Below, piece by piece: positions 22,359-35,590 of a DNA stretch of 64,000 nt. The stretch is from positions 49,268,876 to 49,332,875 of the forward strand of contig NC_090173.1 of the NCBI RefSeq assembly GCF_024679245.1, read 5' to 3'. This DNA is from Pseudorasbora parva. Its lineage: Eukaryota > Chordata > Actinopteri > Cypriniformes > Gobionidae. The position numbers were made by a program, and so were the translations under genes. Under the pieces are notes generated by a model. It saw only the letters and a list, made by a program, of their open reading frames with translations. It was not told the DNA's origin and did not search any database. Position 1 is the stretch's first letter. Each line of letters begins with the position of its first letter.

Positions 22359-23111
22359 TGGGTCATTCCTAGCATTCGGTGCCATTTGAGTCCCCATGAC
22401 ATAATATGGTATATTTTGAGTAAAAATTGGCTAATAATTGTATTTAAAGGGTCATCTTACACAGTTAATCCCCCTTTACCATAGAACACAATTATATGTA
22501 CCCAGGATTAATTAATTAAAAATAATTACTTTGATTTTAGTGCAAGTATGCTAAACTGCCATGTCCCCAAGTAAGTTTGCCTAACTTCAGCCACAAATAT
22601 AAGTAATAAAAATCAAACAAATTCCAAATTTTTCAATATTGTTGTATATTCTTATTTATAATATTCCTCACCAATATATATTTTTTGTTATTAAAACATA
22701 TTTAATGCTTAAAGTCTTTAAAATATGTTGTGTCCCTGAACTGAATGTCCCCCCTGTTACTCTGATGGAAAATCCATCTGAACACACCCCTAAACTGTCC
22801 CTCTAATCACATGCCTCTCAGGAAGTAAAATAACTTTTGGCAGCAAACTATCCACAAGAATCAAAGCAAGTCTCTCTCCTTAATTTACTCTTTTTTTTCA
22901 ACGTATTAGAACGATTTATTGATGTAGTAAAGCATAACATGTCCATCCTGTTATGCTCATTTATAGTGGAAACTCATAATTGATTGTAATTTTGAAAATA
23001 TGGTTAATAAACATGTTAAAAATCTTCCGCAGTGATCACTGCGTACTAGCTTGTTGTTCATCACGTCAGTAGCAGTGGCTAACTTTAGAATAAAATGTCC
23101 CTCCTGTTACT

Positions 23112-23150
23112 GTCCACCCTGTTACTGTTTTGCACAGTAACAGGGTGGAC
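23112..23150. repeat. Palindrome GTCCACCCTGTTACTG, 16-bp arms
   Basis: Arms 23112-23127 and 23135-23150 are perfect reverse complements around a 7-base loop TTTTGCA. It is part of the repeated CCACCCTGTTAC motif of the surrounding element. Confidence 0.95.
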
Positions 23151-23333
23151 ATATTGTAACAGAGTGGGCATAATACCTAGATAAATAAGTGTTTATAGCA
23201 TTTATTTGTAATTATAATCAATTTATATGGAATTTATTTGTTAAGAGGTCCGTCCAGCTTGAGAAGACAGTGTGGAATTACCTAGAACAACACATGGGAT
23301 GCTGGTCTGTTCAGTAGTATGTTGCAGTAAGTA

Positions 23334-23601
23334 CACCCTTAAAAATAAAGGTGCCAGGAAGAACCAAACATGGACTTTCACAGTGATGCCATAGGAGAAC
23401 TATTTTTTGTTCCCCAAAGAACCGTTTTGTGAAAGGTTCTTTAAAGAACCATCTTTTTCTAACCATTTTATAGTCTAAAGAACCTTTTTGCTCTACAAAG
23501 AACCTTTAGCGCAAAGGAAAGGTTCTTTGGAATTTAAAGGTTCTTCATAAAACCATACACCCTGCCAAAGAACCATTTAAGAACCTTTATTTTTAAGAGT
23601 G
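23334..23601. mobile_element. Tc1/mariner-type MITE (AAAGAACC family), TA-flanked
   Basis: Ends CACCCTTAAAAATAAAGG and the inverse ACCTTTATTTTTAAGAGTG are bordered by TA on both sides. The body is a chain of AAAGAACC and GGTTCTTT motifs. A fragment of the same family appears near 29,515-29,620. Non-coding. Confidence 0.8.
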
Positions 23602-24344
23602 TAATAACAGTAAGATGCTGTTACGTTAACTGTTATTTTTACTGTTTTCTTTTAGATTTGACAATTTTGAATGGTTGATGTTGTTCATGTTTCTTTCTTC
23701 TTCAGGAGATGGCAGGGTTAATTAGTTGATTTGTGGTGTGATGTCCTGTTGTTCAGTGGTGTGATGTCCACCCTGTTACCTCCTGTCCACCCTGTTTCTC
23801 CTCTGTCCACCCTGTTACCTCTGAGTTTTTTTATGTTAATTAAATAAGTTCAACAAATGTTATGCATATCTTGGTGGTTACTTATAGAAAATTAAATGAC
23901 ACAATTCAATTATTTAAGATGGGGTCAAAATTCCAATGAAATTTATTTTTATTCTAAAAGAAATATGTTGAAATTACCATTGTGCCTTAAAAAAAACTAT
24001 TTTCTCAAGATAATGCTGTTTAAGAATTTTTTGTTAAAACATTTGCAGGGTACAGGGAGGGACATTTTAGCTTTTAGAATATATAAATATTACAATAATT
24101 ATGCATTTAAAATACATATTAATTGAGATGAGAATGTCCGGTAACAGGGTGGACATTTGGCCTTTGCATGTGTGAAGAATTTGGTCAAAATTATTAAACA
24201 ATAATATCCTGAGCTGGACCAATATATTTTTATTGTAGTGTTACAAGCCAATTTTCAGATAAAATTATAAAATCATGGAAATTTAAACATTTTTTAATAG
24301 AAAGTTACCAAGCTGAAATGGCACCGAATGGTAAGAATGACCCA

Positions 24345-25267
<923 letters not shown>

Positions 25268-25306
25268 CATGAGGCTCATGTGCTCATGAGAGCATCTGAC
25301 CCAAAG

Positions 25307-25310
<4 letters not shown>

Positions 25311-25339
<29 letters not shown>
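25311..25339. repeat. (TC)n microsatellite
   Basis: Uninterrupted TC run of 29 bp. Confidence 0.95.
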
Positions 25340-25342
<3 letters not shown>

Positions 25343-25521
25343 CAGTGTTCATTAACATGATTCCTCTGTGTCAGGCATCCATTCACCGTTAAAAAGAACA
25401 AGTAAATGGAGAAGAAGAAAGAGAGACACATTCATTATTATCTGCGTGGGTCCTCATTATTGTGTCCCAAACAGAGGAGAGCATGTGACAAAATCTTTAC
25501 CTCAACAAGTCATTAATAAAC

Positions 25522-25699
25522 CTGTCTGTCTGTCTGTCTGTCGGTATATCTGTTTGTCTATCTTGCTGTCTATCTGTCTGTCTATTGTCTGTCGGTATGT
25601 CTGTCTAGCTTTCTGTCTGTCTGTCTCTGTCTGTCTGTCTGTCTATCTGTTGTCTGTCTGTCTGTTGTCTGTCTGTCTATCTGTTGTCTGTCTGTCTGT
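25522..25699. repeat. (CTGT)n/(CTAT)n microsatellite, left half
   Basis: Imperfect tetranucleotide array of CTGT with TATC and GGTA variants. It stops at the Tc1 element and resumes at 26,943, so it is one microsatellite split by the insertion. Confidence 0.93.
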
Positions 25700-25741
25700 A
25701 CAAACCCGATTCCAAAAAAGTTGGGACACTGTATAAGCCAT

Positions 25742-26795
25742 AAGCATGATCCAGACGTGCAGTTTTTTCTCTGGGCCAAGGCTAATTTAAAATGGACTGT
25801 GGCAAAGTGGAAAACCAACCCGATCACACATAAATGCGTATAAATAGTACGAGTGTGCAATGTCGTGGAATGTATACGCCAAAACTCATTTTGGCGTGCA
25901 TATGATACGCTGTTTTTCGCGTGCATATGATACGCTCTTTATGGCGTATATATGACACGCGCTTGGGTAGGTTTAGGGTGGTGGGGTGGGGGGTTTGTAT
26001 GTATAATACGCCATTAAATGCGTATCATATGCACGCGAAAAACAGCGTGCCATAGACACGCCAAAATGAGTTTTGGCGTATACATTCCACGACATTGCAC
26101 ACTCGTACTATTTCTACGCATTTATGTGAGAATAGGCTGGGAAAACTGTTCTGTGGACAGACAAATCAAAATTTGAAGTTCTTTTTGAAAAACTGGATCG
26201 CCATGTCAACCAGACTAAAGAAGACGAGGACAATCCAAGTTGTTATCAGCGCTCAGTTCAGAAGCCTGCATCTCTGATAGTATGGGGTTGCATGAGTGCA
26301 TGTGGCATGGGCAGCTTAGACATCTGGAAAGACACCATCAACGCTGAAAGCTATATCTATGTTCTAGAACAACATAAGCTCCCATCCAGATGTCGTCTCT
26401 TTCAGGTAATACCTTGCATTTTCCAACACCACAATGCCAGACCACATACTGCATCAATTACAACATCATGGCTGCATAGAAGAAGGATCTGGGTACTGAA
26501 ATGGCCAGCCTGCAGTCCAGATCTTTCACCCATAGAAAACATTTGGTGCATCATAAAGAGGAAGATGCGACAAAGAAGAACTAAGACAGTTGAGCAACTA
26601 GAAGCCTGTATTAGACAAGAATGGGAAACATTCCTATTCCTAAACTTGATTAACTTGTCTCCTCAGTCTCCAGACGTTTGCAGACTGTTAGAAAAAGAAG
26701 AGGTGATGCCACACAGTGGTAAACATGGCCTTCTCCCAACTTTTTTGAGATGTGTTGATGCCATGAAATTTAAAATCAACTTATTTTCCCCTTAA
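25742..26795 (+). pseudogene. Tc1 transposase fragment, DDE domain, MITE-disrupted
   Basis: Before the MITE, traces translate as FLWAKANLKWTVAKWK. After it the same protein continues as TVLWTDKSKFEVLF, and the frame stays open from 26142 to 26795. The first catalytic Asp (WTDKSKF, codon 26160) and the final Glu (SPDLSPIENIW) are present. The second catalytic Asp is replaced by His in FQHHNARPH (codon 26430), and the N-terminal paired-type DNA-binding domains are absent. It is therefore inactive for three independent reasons: 5' deletion, the MITE insertion and loss of a catalytic residue. Confidence 0.85.
25815..26140. mobile_element. Foldback MITE, 326 bp, with 5-bp duplication GAAAA
   Basis: GAAAA precedes (25810-25814) and follows (26141-26145) the element, and removing it restores the Tc1 transposase frame. 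The arms are very long inverted repeats (CACATAAATGCGTA, AAATAGTACGAGTGTGC, GGAATGTATACGCCAAAACTC on the left and their inverse on the right) around a GGTAGGTTTAGGGTGG centre. A related element may lie at about 34,940-35,570. Confidence 0.85.
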
Positions 26796-26942
26796 AATTA
26801 TACATTTTCTCAGTTTAATTTAATGATAATTCATCTATGTTGTACTCTGAATAAAATATTGAAATTTGAAATGTCCATAGAATTGCATTCTGTTTTTATT
26901 CACAATTTGTAGTGTCCCAACTATTTTGGAATCAGGTTTTTA

Positions 26943-26955
26943 TGTTCTATCTATC

Positions 26956-27002
<47 letters not shown>

Positions 27003-27076
27003 ATCTTCTCTCTGTATGTCAGTCTATTGCCTCTCTGTCTGCCTGTCTATTTGTCTGTCTGTCTGTCTGTCTTTCT
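26943..27076. repeat. (CTGT)n/(CTAT)n microsatellite, right half
   Basis: Continuation of the tetranucleotide array at 25522-25699 beyond the Tc1 insertion. Confidence 0.92.
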
Positions 27077-28490
27077 GATATTTATAATATATTGTGTTTA
27101 TTGTGAATTTTTACTATTTCATTTTTGTACTTATTCTTTTGGTGTGATGCCAACCAAAACTCTAAAGTAAAACAAGGGTAGATTAATTCCATGGTATTTT
27201 ATGACTTGTTATTCTAGACAGAAAATCCGCATGTAAAATATCAGTCTAGTCTAGCGTCGTCAAGGTCGCACAGTGGCGCATGTCTGGAGAGAAATGAAAT
27301 CCCAAATCAATCGGTTACTCTGCTGGGCACTGACGGTAAACTTCCAGAGAGAAATACTGTCAGGCAGTGTCAGAGCACGATCAGAAATCCAGCAATCTAG
27401 TGGTTTAATATAGACTGGTTGTTTAGTGTTATTGTCATATTTCCGACTGGGATGAATAAGAAATGAAGGTTGTTGCGCAGTGATACTGATGACTGCATTC
27501 TGGATTCTCATTTGATGGTTGGTAGAGAGAGCATAAAGAAGTGGACTTGCAATTAAAGGCAGAAAGGTGTTAGTACGCTCAGCTTATTTTTATTCATGGC
27601 ACAATCTGTGACCCTCACGTACACACACTCCTTATCTTGTCAATGAACACACACACACCCACACACACACTTTTTATAGTCATAGTCACTGGCACTCTGC
27701 ATCATAAAAATCTTTCCAGCCTCCCCCTACAGCTTCAGTGTTTCTCCCCGGAGGAAAATAGCCCAGGAGATCTCAGTTATGCCTATGTTAAGTATTTACT
27801 TTATCTCAGATGTATAATAGTGGGGCTATTTTATAGTTGTATGCCATGTATAAAGTATTTGTAAATACATGTAGAATGTGAAGTTACAATTTAGCACATT
27901 AAAAAAATATATTTTAACTTTAAATATAGTATTACAATTATAGTGTGTTATTTAGTGCATGACAAATATTATTAAAACATAATGACTTAAAATGTACTTT
28001 AAAGTAAAATGTTGCCATTTTTATAAAGTGCACTTTTGAAAGTTTTATTTTATTAACAATATTATCTGCAAATCCCTTTTTTTATAAATATACTTTGAAG
28101 GTTTGAAGTACACATTCAGTACAATTAAATTTTCACAAGGGATGTAAAATCTGAGCACAGTTTGAAAGTTTTATTAAACTCTCTTTTAGAAACGGTGAGA
28201 TTACTGGGTGAGAAAAAGATAAATGGCTTTAAAAGAGCAGCTTTCATGCTTTGTTTCCTTTTGAAACAGGAAGTTGGGGCAGAGATTATAAAGAGGTCAT
28301 CCCTTTTTTTTAAACGTCCAACAGTCTTTTTGTTCGACTTACACCATGTTTTGCTACTCGCTTTTGCTAATCGGTTGTAGGAGATCATCTGATTGGACAA
28401 AAATTTGCATACGCCTGTGAGTGCAGGATGAGTCATCGCCGAGCACACCAGCATAAAAATGACCGCAAGACTTCACAGGGGCTCCATTTA
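27077..28490. other. Intergenic DNA with one dispersed repeat
   Basis: No gene recognised. About 27,890-28,135 is a second copy of the AT-rich dispersed repeat at 8400-8635 (ACTTTAAAGT motifs, CACATTCAGTACAATTAA tail). Short CA runs occur near 27,645-27,670. A minus-strand frame at 27,260-27,511 matches no family I know. Confidence 0.45.
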
Positions 28491-29350
28491 TCCTCTGCCC
28501 AATTCTTCGGGCTGTCTAGGAAGAAATAATTGAAATATTCAAGAGATTCACTCATTTGTGATTTTTCTTTCCTTTGGGTCTCTCTCCTCATTTAAGTGAA
28601 CTCTTTCAACTCCTGGCGCACCCCACACCACACACTCTTTCTCCTGACGCGCGCACACGCTCTGATGAGAGATGGCTAACCTGCGAGTCTGCCTCTATAG
28701 ACGCTGATATCTTTCCCTTCCATCTCTGTCCTCTCTCCCCCAGCTAGAGCAGGTGGTGTCCCCCCTTCACAAATCAGCATTCACACACATATTCGCTGGC
28801 TTGCGGACGGGCTGCGAGCCCCCCTGAGCTAATTCCATTATACATTCCGTCTGGAAGTAAGAGAGGACTGCCCTCTAATTGCTTTCTTATCCCCCTGAGC
28901 CCCGTTTCTCTCCTCTACGCTCGTCTCCTCTCCTCCAAACAGCACCCCCAACCCCGTTCGGCCCACCCCCAGCCCCCGCCCCGCTCCGCTCTGCTCCGAA
29001 CATGGCAGCAAAGGGAAGGAGGAAAGTGAAATAGAGCGAGAGAGAGAGAGAGAGCGAGCGAGAGAGAGAGAGAGAGAGAGACGAGTCTGCCACTGACAGG
29101 GAATATCTGCCATTTTCCGCGTTGCAGGAGGCTGCAGCCCTGATCCAGAGGACCAGGATCCAGGCACAGGCACCGCCGCAGGTAGATCCGCATGTTTCTC
29201 TGCATTTAAGGGGCTTAATGTCAGTGCGAGCGGATGGACGGATGAGTGCCGGGGAATGCGGGGACAGAGCGCTGCTGTGCGTCTCCAGAGCCGCATGCAT
29301 GGGGACAGGGGGGCGTGTTGGATAACAGGCTGCACATGTGTTTGCCGTTG
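28491..29350. promoter_or_regulatory. GC-rich block, possible promoter or first exon
   Basis: The base composition shifts sharply to C/G with many CpGs (GTTCGGCCCACCCCCAGCC at about 28,955, CGCCCCGCTCCGCTCTG at about 28,978) and a GA-rich tract at 29,035-29,080. A donor-like CCGCCGCAG|GTAGAT lies at 29,180. This looks like a promoter with a non-coding first exon, perhaps on the + strand. I recognise no protein and see no definite TATA box, so the gene it would serve is unknown. Confidence 0.35.
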
Positions 29351-30477
29351 CGCTCAGAGTCTGATCTGAGTTCAGTTTCCTGCACGAATTATTGCAAGAT
29401 AAACAGCGCTGATCTCAAATCTGGCAACTTTTACCAGCAACAGATGCTGTACGCGATGGCTGTGTTTGTCTCGCGTCAAAACTCCAAACAAGCTCCAAAA
29501 GAAGCTTTCGTTCTTAGTTTCTAAAGAACGTTTTTCCGTTCTAAAGAACCGTTTGTGCAATGGAACGATTCCATGGATGTTAAAGGTGCCAATAAACATC
29601 CTTTTTTTAAGAGTGTACGTGAGTATTGCATAAGAAACACATTTGTAATATTACATCTAAACGTGAAACACGCGCTAAAAGTGAACTACATGTGGTGCCC
29701 AAATTAAAACAACACAAAACTATGACAAGCTCTTGTGTTTATACTGAAGACGCATTATGCAAATGAAGTGTGTGTTGCGCTGTGTTTGTGTGATGCTGTG
29801 AGGAGTATTGAGTGATTGAGACATTCCGGCAAAGCGTCGTAGGCTCTCACTCATATGAAATGAGCGTTATATTTGGAGGCGAAATAACAACACACAACGT
29901 CTGCGTTTATATCAGACTCGACATGCGTTTATTTTAAAGCGACGCATTGTGCATAGGCAGTGTGTGTGTTCCGTTTGATATGAAAACCTGCGTTTATGTG
30001 AAGATTTTGTGATTGAGATATTCCGGAAATCATTGTATCAATCGCATTGGGCTGTTTGGAGGGAATTCGTCGTGTTTTCTGTGTGTTATTTTGCATGCAC
30101 CATGCCCTTGATCAGGGAAACTCAGGGGTAAGACAGCTCTAACCTATTAAACGCTGCACCGAGACTGCAGTGTCACAGCTGACTGATATTGATGCTCTGG
30201 ACGGCCCCTCTCTGCAAGAATCCATTTAGAGACGCGCGCGCGTGCGTGTGTGTGTGTGTGTGCGCGCGCGCAGAGGGAGTGTGACTGACAGGCGGAGAGC
30301 GCTGTGTGTGTGTGTGTTGGTATGTGTGAGATGGACAGATACGGAGCGGAGAGAGAGGTGAGAGGAATATGAAGGCGGGGAGAAAAATGGAGGGATGGCA
30401 TGAATATGTGAGTGAATTACAGAGGAGGAAAAATTGATACCAACATCTGCAATAACATAGACGCTTCTACCGAGAGA
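29351..30477. other. Intergenic DNA
   Basis: No gene seen. Includes a fragment of the AAAGAACC MITE family (about 29,515-29,620) and an alternating CG/TG tract at 30,233-30,272. Confidence 0.45.
30233..30272. repeat. Alternating CG/TG tract, 40 bp
   Basis: Strict pyrimidine-purine alternation: a CG block, then TG repeats, then another CG block. Such DNA readily adopts the left-handed Z form. Confidence 0.9.
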
Positions 30478-30496
30478 GGGGGGGGGGGGGGGGGGG
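30478..30496. repeat. Poly-G run, 19 bases
   Basis: Uninterrupted G19 following GAGAGA. Length is likely unreliable in any assembly. Confidence 0.95.
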
Positions 30497-30599
30497 TCGT
30501 AACTGTATTCCCAAGGTTAAGAGCGTCACTCTGCATGTAAAATAACCCAAGACATCAGCAGACTTGATCATGTGCCATACACACACTTGGGGGCGGGGC

Positions 30600-31217
30600 G
30601 GTATGATCACACTCTTCTATCACAGTATGAGTCATTTTATTTATTTATATATACGTAACATTTAATATTATTAATGAATATATTAATATTATTATATTAA
30701 ATAATTAATATAAGACCATTATATCATAGCTATTACATCAATTACTATTTTTGGATGATCCAGCAGGCTAAAAAAAATATTTCACAAATATTGTATCTGA
30801 TTATTTTATTTTTGTAATAAGAACATGATGGATGCAAACCAAAATATATGAAAAAAATATTTGATCAAATATTTCAGTATTTACCTATATTTGCCAATTA
30901 AATATTTCAGCATCATATATGTTTAATATATGTTAAAGATGTATTTAACTGAGAAGCAAAATATCCTGATATTTCAGTGAATATATCTTATATCTTTCCT
31001 ATTCCACTGAAATACATTTTATTGAATGTTATATTAATATTTAATATCATAATATCATTATATACTACTTTATCACTGACTATTTTGGGATGATCCAGTA
31101 AATTAAATATTTCACAATTGAAAGGTAATTAATTTATTTTTGTATTTAGGATGTTATGAATGCAAAGCAAAAACAAAAAATAACTGTAAACTGCCAGTAA
31201 AAGTAAAATATATTTTG

Positions 31218-31307
<90 letters not shown>

Positions 31308-31317
31308 ATATTATATC

Positions 31318-31348
<31 letters not shown>

Positions 31349-32400
31349 TTATACTATATATTATATACATTATATACATACTATTTTTGTTAGATTTATG
31401 CTGAAATAAACTAATACATAAAAATGTAAATAAATAAATTAATTTTTTTAAGGATTCAACATTTTTCTTACTCCACAATGAGATTGTTATTTTAAAAATT
31501 AATATATTTCTTACCTTGGAAATGCTTTAAAAATAAATAAAGTATTTTACTGGGAAAACAGGGAAAAAAATAACGATTAACAAAATGATTTTGCCTATTT
31601 TTTGATCAAATGAATAAAATCCAGCAAATAAAAACGTGATGCAAATTAAAAGATTATAAATGAATAATGTGGCTGGTTTAAAAGCACAACAATATTATAA
31701 AATATTTAAAAATCATATGTTTAATATCTACAAAAATATATATATTGAAATGGGAAGAGAATATCTATTTTACTAAACCTTACTATTTTTATGGATTAAA
31801 GCTTTGCTAATTTTTTCTTACTCCAATGAGATTCTGGTGAGATGATATTTTAAACATAAACAATACTCTATTTTTTACCTCTAACATGCTTTAAAACTGA
31901 ATGAATAAATAAATAAATAAATATGATATAAATACTTGATTTTGCATTGCAATGCCTATTTTTAAGTAATCAACTGAATAAAATCCAGCAAATAAAAACT
32001 GGATGCAAATCAAAAGATCAGATTATCATAAATGAATAATACGTCTGGTTAAAGAGCATAACCAGCTTCACAAATATGACTCTGATTTCTGATTGGATGA
32101 GCCACATCAAAGCTGGTTTAAAATAGCTGATATAAACACTTCCAGTGAATTCTATATTAATGCGGCAAGATGGGATGTTACCCTGCAACCATAAACAGAT
32201 AAACTCTGCTTCACGTTGCTGCTGCCCTCAAAAACAAGTTCTCGGCCATCTTGACTTGGACACGTCACAGTCTGTATTTGTGCAATATTCCATATTTTCA
32301 CATTGCACTCATGTGTAAATAACGTAACGCAGCCCTGCCCACGCAAACACAGCTACCCCGTTTCTGCAAAAATCTGTAGAAGCTGATACACGGTATATAC
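30600..32400. other. Very AT-rich intergenic DNA with TA microsatellite
   Basis: Low-complexity AT-rich DNA with no gene. Segments near 31,390-31,660 and 31,760-32,045 resemble each other (TTTTTCTTACTCCA, AATGAGATT, AAATCCAGCAAATAAAAAC), indicating an old duplication of about 370-400 bp. The (TA)n block is listed separately. Confidence 0.5.
31212..31322. repeat. (TA)n microsatellite within an inverted repeat
   Basis: A TA run of about 80 bp (31,222-31,301) is bordered by TTTTGATATAATATA and its inverse TATATTATATCAAAA, so the whole block can extrude as a cruciform. Confidence 0.9.
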
Positions 32401-32537
32401 CATCACACCGCCCAGCCCTACATGGTGCTATATTGTATTTTGTCAGTGACTATAGCGTTGAGGCTGATGCAATCCTCTGAAACTGTCACACACCTGAGGG
32501 TCAGTCAGAGAACAACCATGAAAAACAGGACGAGAGA

Positions 32538-33320
<783 letters not shown>

Positions 33321-33640
33321 TTAAAAGGTTAGTTCACCCAAAAATGAAAACTCTGTCATTAATGACTCACCCTCATGTCATTCCAAACCCGTGAGACCTT
33401 CGCTCATCTTCAGAACACAAACAAGATCTTCTTAATGAAATCTGAGAGCTTTCTAAACCCCAAAGACATCAATTTAATTTCCACTTTCAGGATCCAGAAA
33501 GAAATCATCCGTGTGACTCCAGTGGTTCAAGCTTAATTTTATGATGCGCCGAGAATACTTTCTGTGCGCAAAAAAACCTGAAAAAAATAATGACATTAAT
33601 CAACAGTTTCTTCTCGTCTGTGCCAGTCCGGCACTGTTTA
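33321..33640. mobile_element. Cyprinid MITE, AGTTCACCCAAAAATGAAAA family, truncated
   Basis: Starts TTAAAAGGTTAGTTCACCC, then AAAAATGAAAACTCTGTCA and CTCACCCTCATGTCATTCC, CCTTCGCTCATCTTCAGAAC. This text is typical of one of the commonest cyprinid repeats. The expected inverted right end is not found, so the copy is truncated and the limit is approximate. Confidence 0.7.
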
Positions 33641-34623
33641 CGTTGTTACCGCAGTGCATGTTCGTTTTATGTCAGAAGGCCGTCTTACCATTGGCTGATG
33701 CTGGTCATGTGAGCACCACGACGCATGGTGAGCAGGTGAGCCGGCGAGCCGGCGTTCTGACGTAGAACTAGGAAGCTCTGCACTGCGGTCGCTTTTAACA
33801 GTTTTAACAATGTGTTTAGCCCCAATTTCCACCTATGTGTTTTAGCCAGTGTTTTTTTTTTTTTTTTTTTCAGTTGAGACTAAATGCTTGTTATTATAGC
33901 GAAATATCATCGGAAGTGTTACTAGTATCTAATTTCACAGGTAGTTTGTTTCTGTATTGATTCTATATAAAAATGCTGATACACTGTATTTGCTCTGGCT
34001 CTTGATTTAAATGATTTAGTTCCGTTATTACGCAGCTTGTTTTCATCTGTTGACGTTGTACAGTACAAGCAGAATGTGGCGGTTGGTCGGTGTTGTATTT
34101 GTCCCGCCCCTCCTCCCCTGTGATTAGACGGCTCGGTGAAAAGCGATAGTGATGAATGCTGCGTTTTACTCAAAGTTCAGCATTCTTTAATTCTCGGCGA
34201 CCTGAGAGCGCAGAACGCTCCAAACGCTCCCCTTTAACACCCGCCAAATGCAGATGTATTCCAGCAGCGGTGGGTAACGCAGTCACTTCTACTAGCCATT
34301 TTGGTGTGTTGAAATGTATATACATTTTTTCAATTGTAGTCTTTTAAAAAGGCATCTGAAGCAATAAATTAAGTGCAATGTAGTGTTGTCAAAAATATTT
34401 TCCATACATATCTATACTGAAATATCCGAAACGCTTCCAATACATTTGCCCCAGAATAGACACAATCCCAGCGTCTCTTTCTCGCTCTCTCATCTCTCCG
34501 ACAGCAAGTTACACACAAACCCGGCTCCCCTCATTCACACCTTTCATTTTCTCCAGATGAATATTGATGCTATTCCCAAAGTGTGCGCACATGAAGCCGC
34601 CTCTCAACAGCCTAAACAGTCAA

Positions 34624-34656
<33 letters not shown>

Positions 34657-34935
34657 TGCTGGTCTTGGCGAGTGTTCACGTGAACACAGTTGAGAAAGAA
34701 AACGCATGTGTAACAGTATAATGGAGCTGTGCGTCTGGTCTTAAAGTGACAGCAGCTTAATATACCTGCTGCCAAATTATAAGGTAATATTAAAATATCT
34801 ATATGGTAGTTTTTTCCCCATGGTATCGATGTCAAAATTGTGACCAGTGATAATCCTGAGTGGCTAGTAACTTTGGAAAACGACTAGCCACAATGGCTGA
34901 ACAATAAATAAATAAATAAATAAATCAAGCCCTGG
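33641..34935. other. Intergenic DNA with simple repeats
   Basis: No gene seen. Contains a T19 run (33,852-33,870), a CA run (34,626-34,654) and an AATA run (about 34,896-34,925). Confidence 0.45.
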
Positions 34936-35175
34936 TAATCCAGACTGATCTCATGAAATGGTGTATGTATGATACACCAATTCATGTGCAATTTTGGCGT
35001 GCTATCAGGATGCATAATCGCTTTTTAGCGTGTTGATCAAAGCCGTTTGGCCTCCTTGGACGTAATGGATTTTACACTGTACAAAGTGTACATTCTATCC
35101 CCTTACACTGCCCCTACCCCCTAAACCTACCCATCACACACACACACACACACACACGCACAAACACACACACAC

Positions 35176-35215
<40 letters not shown>

Positions 35216-35590
35216 AGAGAGAGAGAGAAAGAGAGCCCCTAAACCTCCCCATCACAAGAAACATTCTGCATTTCTTACATTTTCAAAAAAACATAATTTA
35301 GTGCGTTTATAAATCCATTTACATTGTGGACACACACACATACAATGGTTTGTTTCGGCGTAGACATTCACGCGGAATCACACGGCGTAGACATACACAC
35401 TGAGATGATGGTTTGTTTCGGCGTAGACATTCACGCGGAATCACACGGCGTAGACATACACACTGAGATGATGGTTTGTTTCGGCGTAGACATTCACGCT
35501 GAATCACACGGCGTAGACATACACACGGATAGCTCAAAATGCGTACAGATAACATGCGTACAATTTATGCGAAGTCATGTTGTGTAATCA
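34936..35590. mobile_element. Possible relative of the 25.8 kb MITE, expanded by repeats
   Basis: Begins CCAGACTGATCTCATGAAAT and contains CCCTACCCCCTAAACCTACCC-like central text, inverse to the GGTAGGTTTAGGGTGG centre of the MITE at 25,815. It ends in GCGTACA-type motifs. Its middle is occupied by CA runs (35,135-35,220) and the 63-bp minisatellite. Boundaries and family are tentative. Confidence 0.4.
35345..35526. repeat. 63-bp minisatellite, 2.9 copies
   Basis: Copies start at 35345, 35408 and 35471 with ATGGTTTGTTTCGGCG. Within each unit GGCGTAGACAT occurs twice. The first two copies are nearly identical and the third diverges at its end. Confidence 0.93.

Larger units (their letters stand above)
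22359..24344. mobile_element. 2-kb inverted-repeat DNA element with CCACCCTGTTAC motifs
   Basis: A 32-bp terminal repeat starting TGGGTCATTCCTAGCATTCG at 22359 is inverted at 24313-24344 with about 29 of 32 matches. Inside are about nine copies of GTCCACCCTGTTAC or close variants in both orientations (around 22748, 23096-23150, 23155, 23766-23819, 24137). Two of them form a perfect 16-bp-arm palindrome at 23112-23150. No transposase frame is seen and no clear target duplication. It is probably a non-autonomous derivative whose motif is a transposase-binding site, but the family is not identified. A MITE sits inside at 23334-23601. Confidence 0.75.
25701..26940 (+). mobile_element. Tc1-like transposon in a microsatellite, itself hit by a MITE
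   Basis: Terminal repeats CAAACCCGATTCCAAAAAAG (25701) and the inverse CTATTTTGGAATCAGGTTTT (to 26940) are flanked by TA. This is the teleost ACAAACCTGATTCCAAAAAAGT family. The right interior holds the C-terminal part of a Tc1 transposase, while the DNA-binding half is missing. A 326-bp MITE lies inside. Confidence 0.88.

Noticed and set aside
27260..27511. Minus-strand 83-codon frame as a gene
   Set aside because: No known domain, no splice context and no supporting neighbour; it is likely repeat-derived or random.
28838..29335. Minus-strand open frames of up to 165 codons in the GC-rich block
   Set aside because: They cross a GA tract and have no recognisable domain. High GC content alone lengthens frames by chance.
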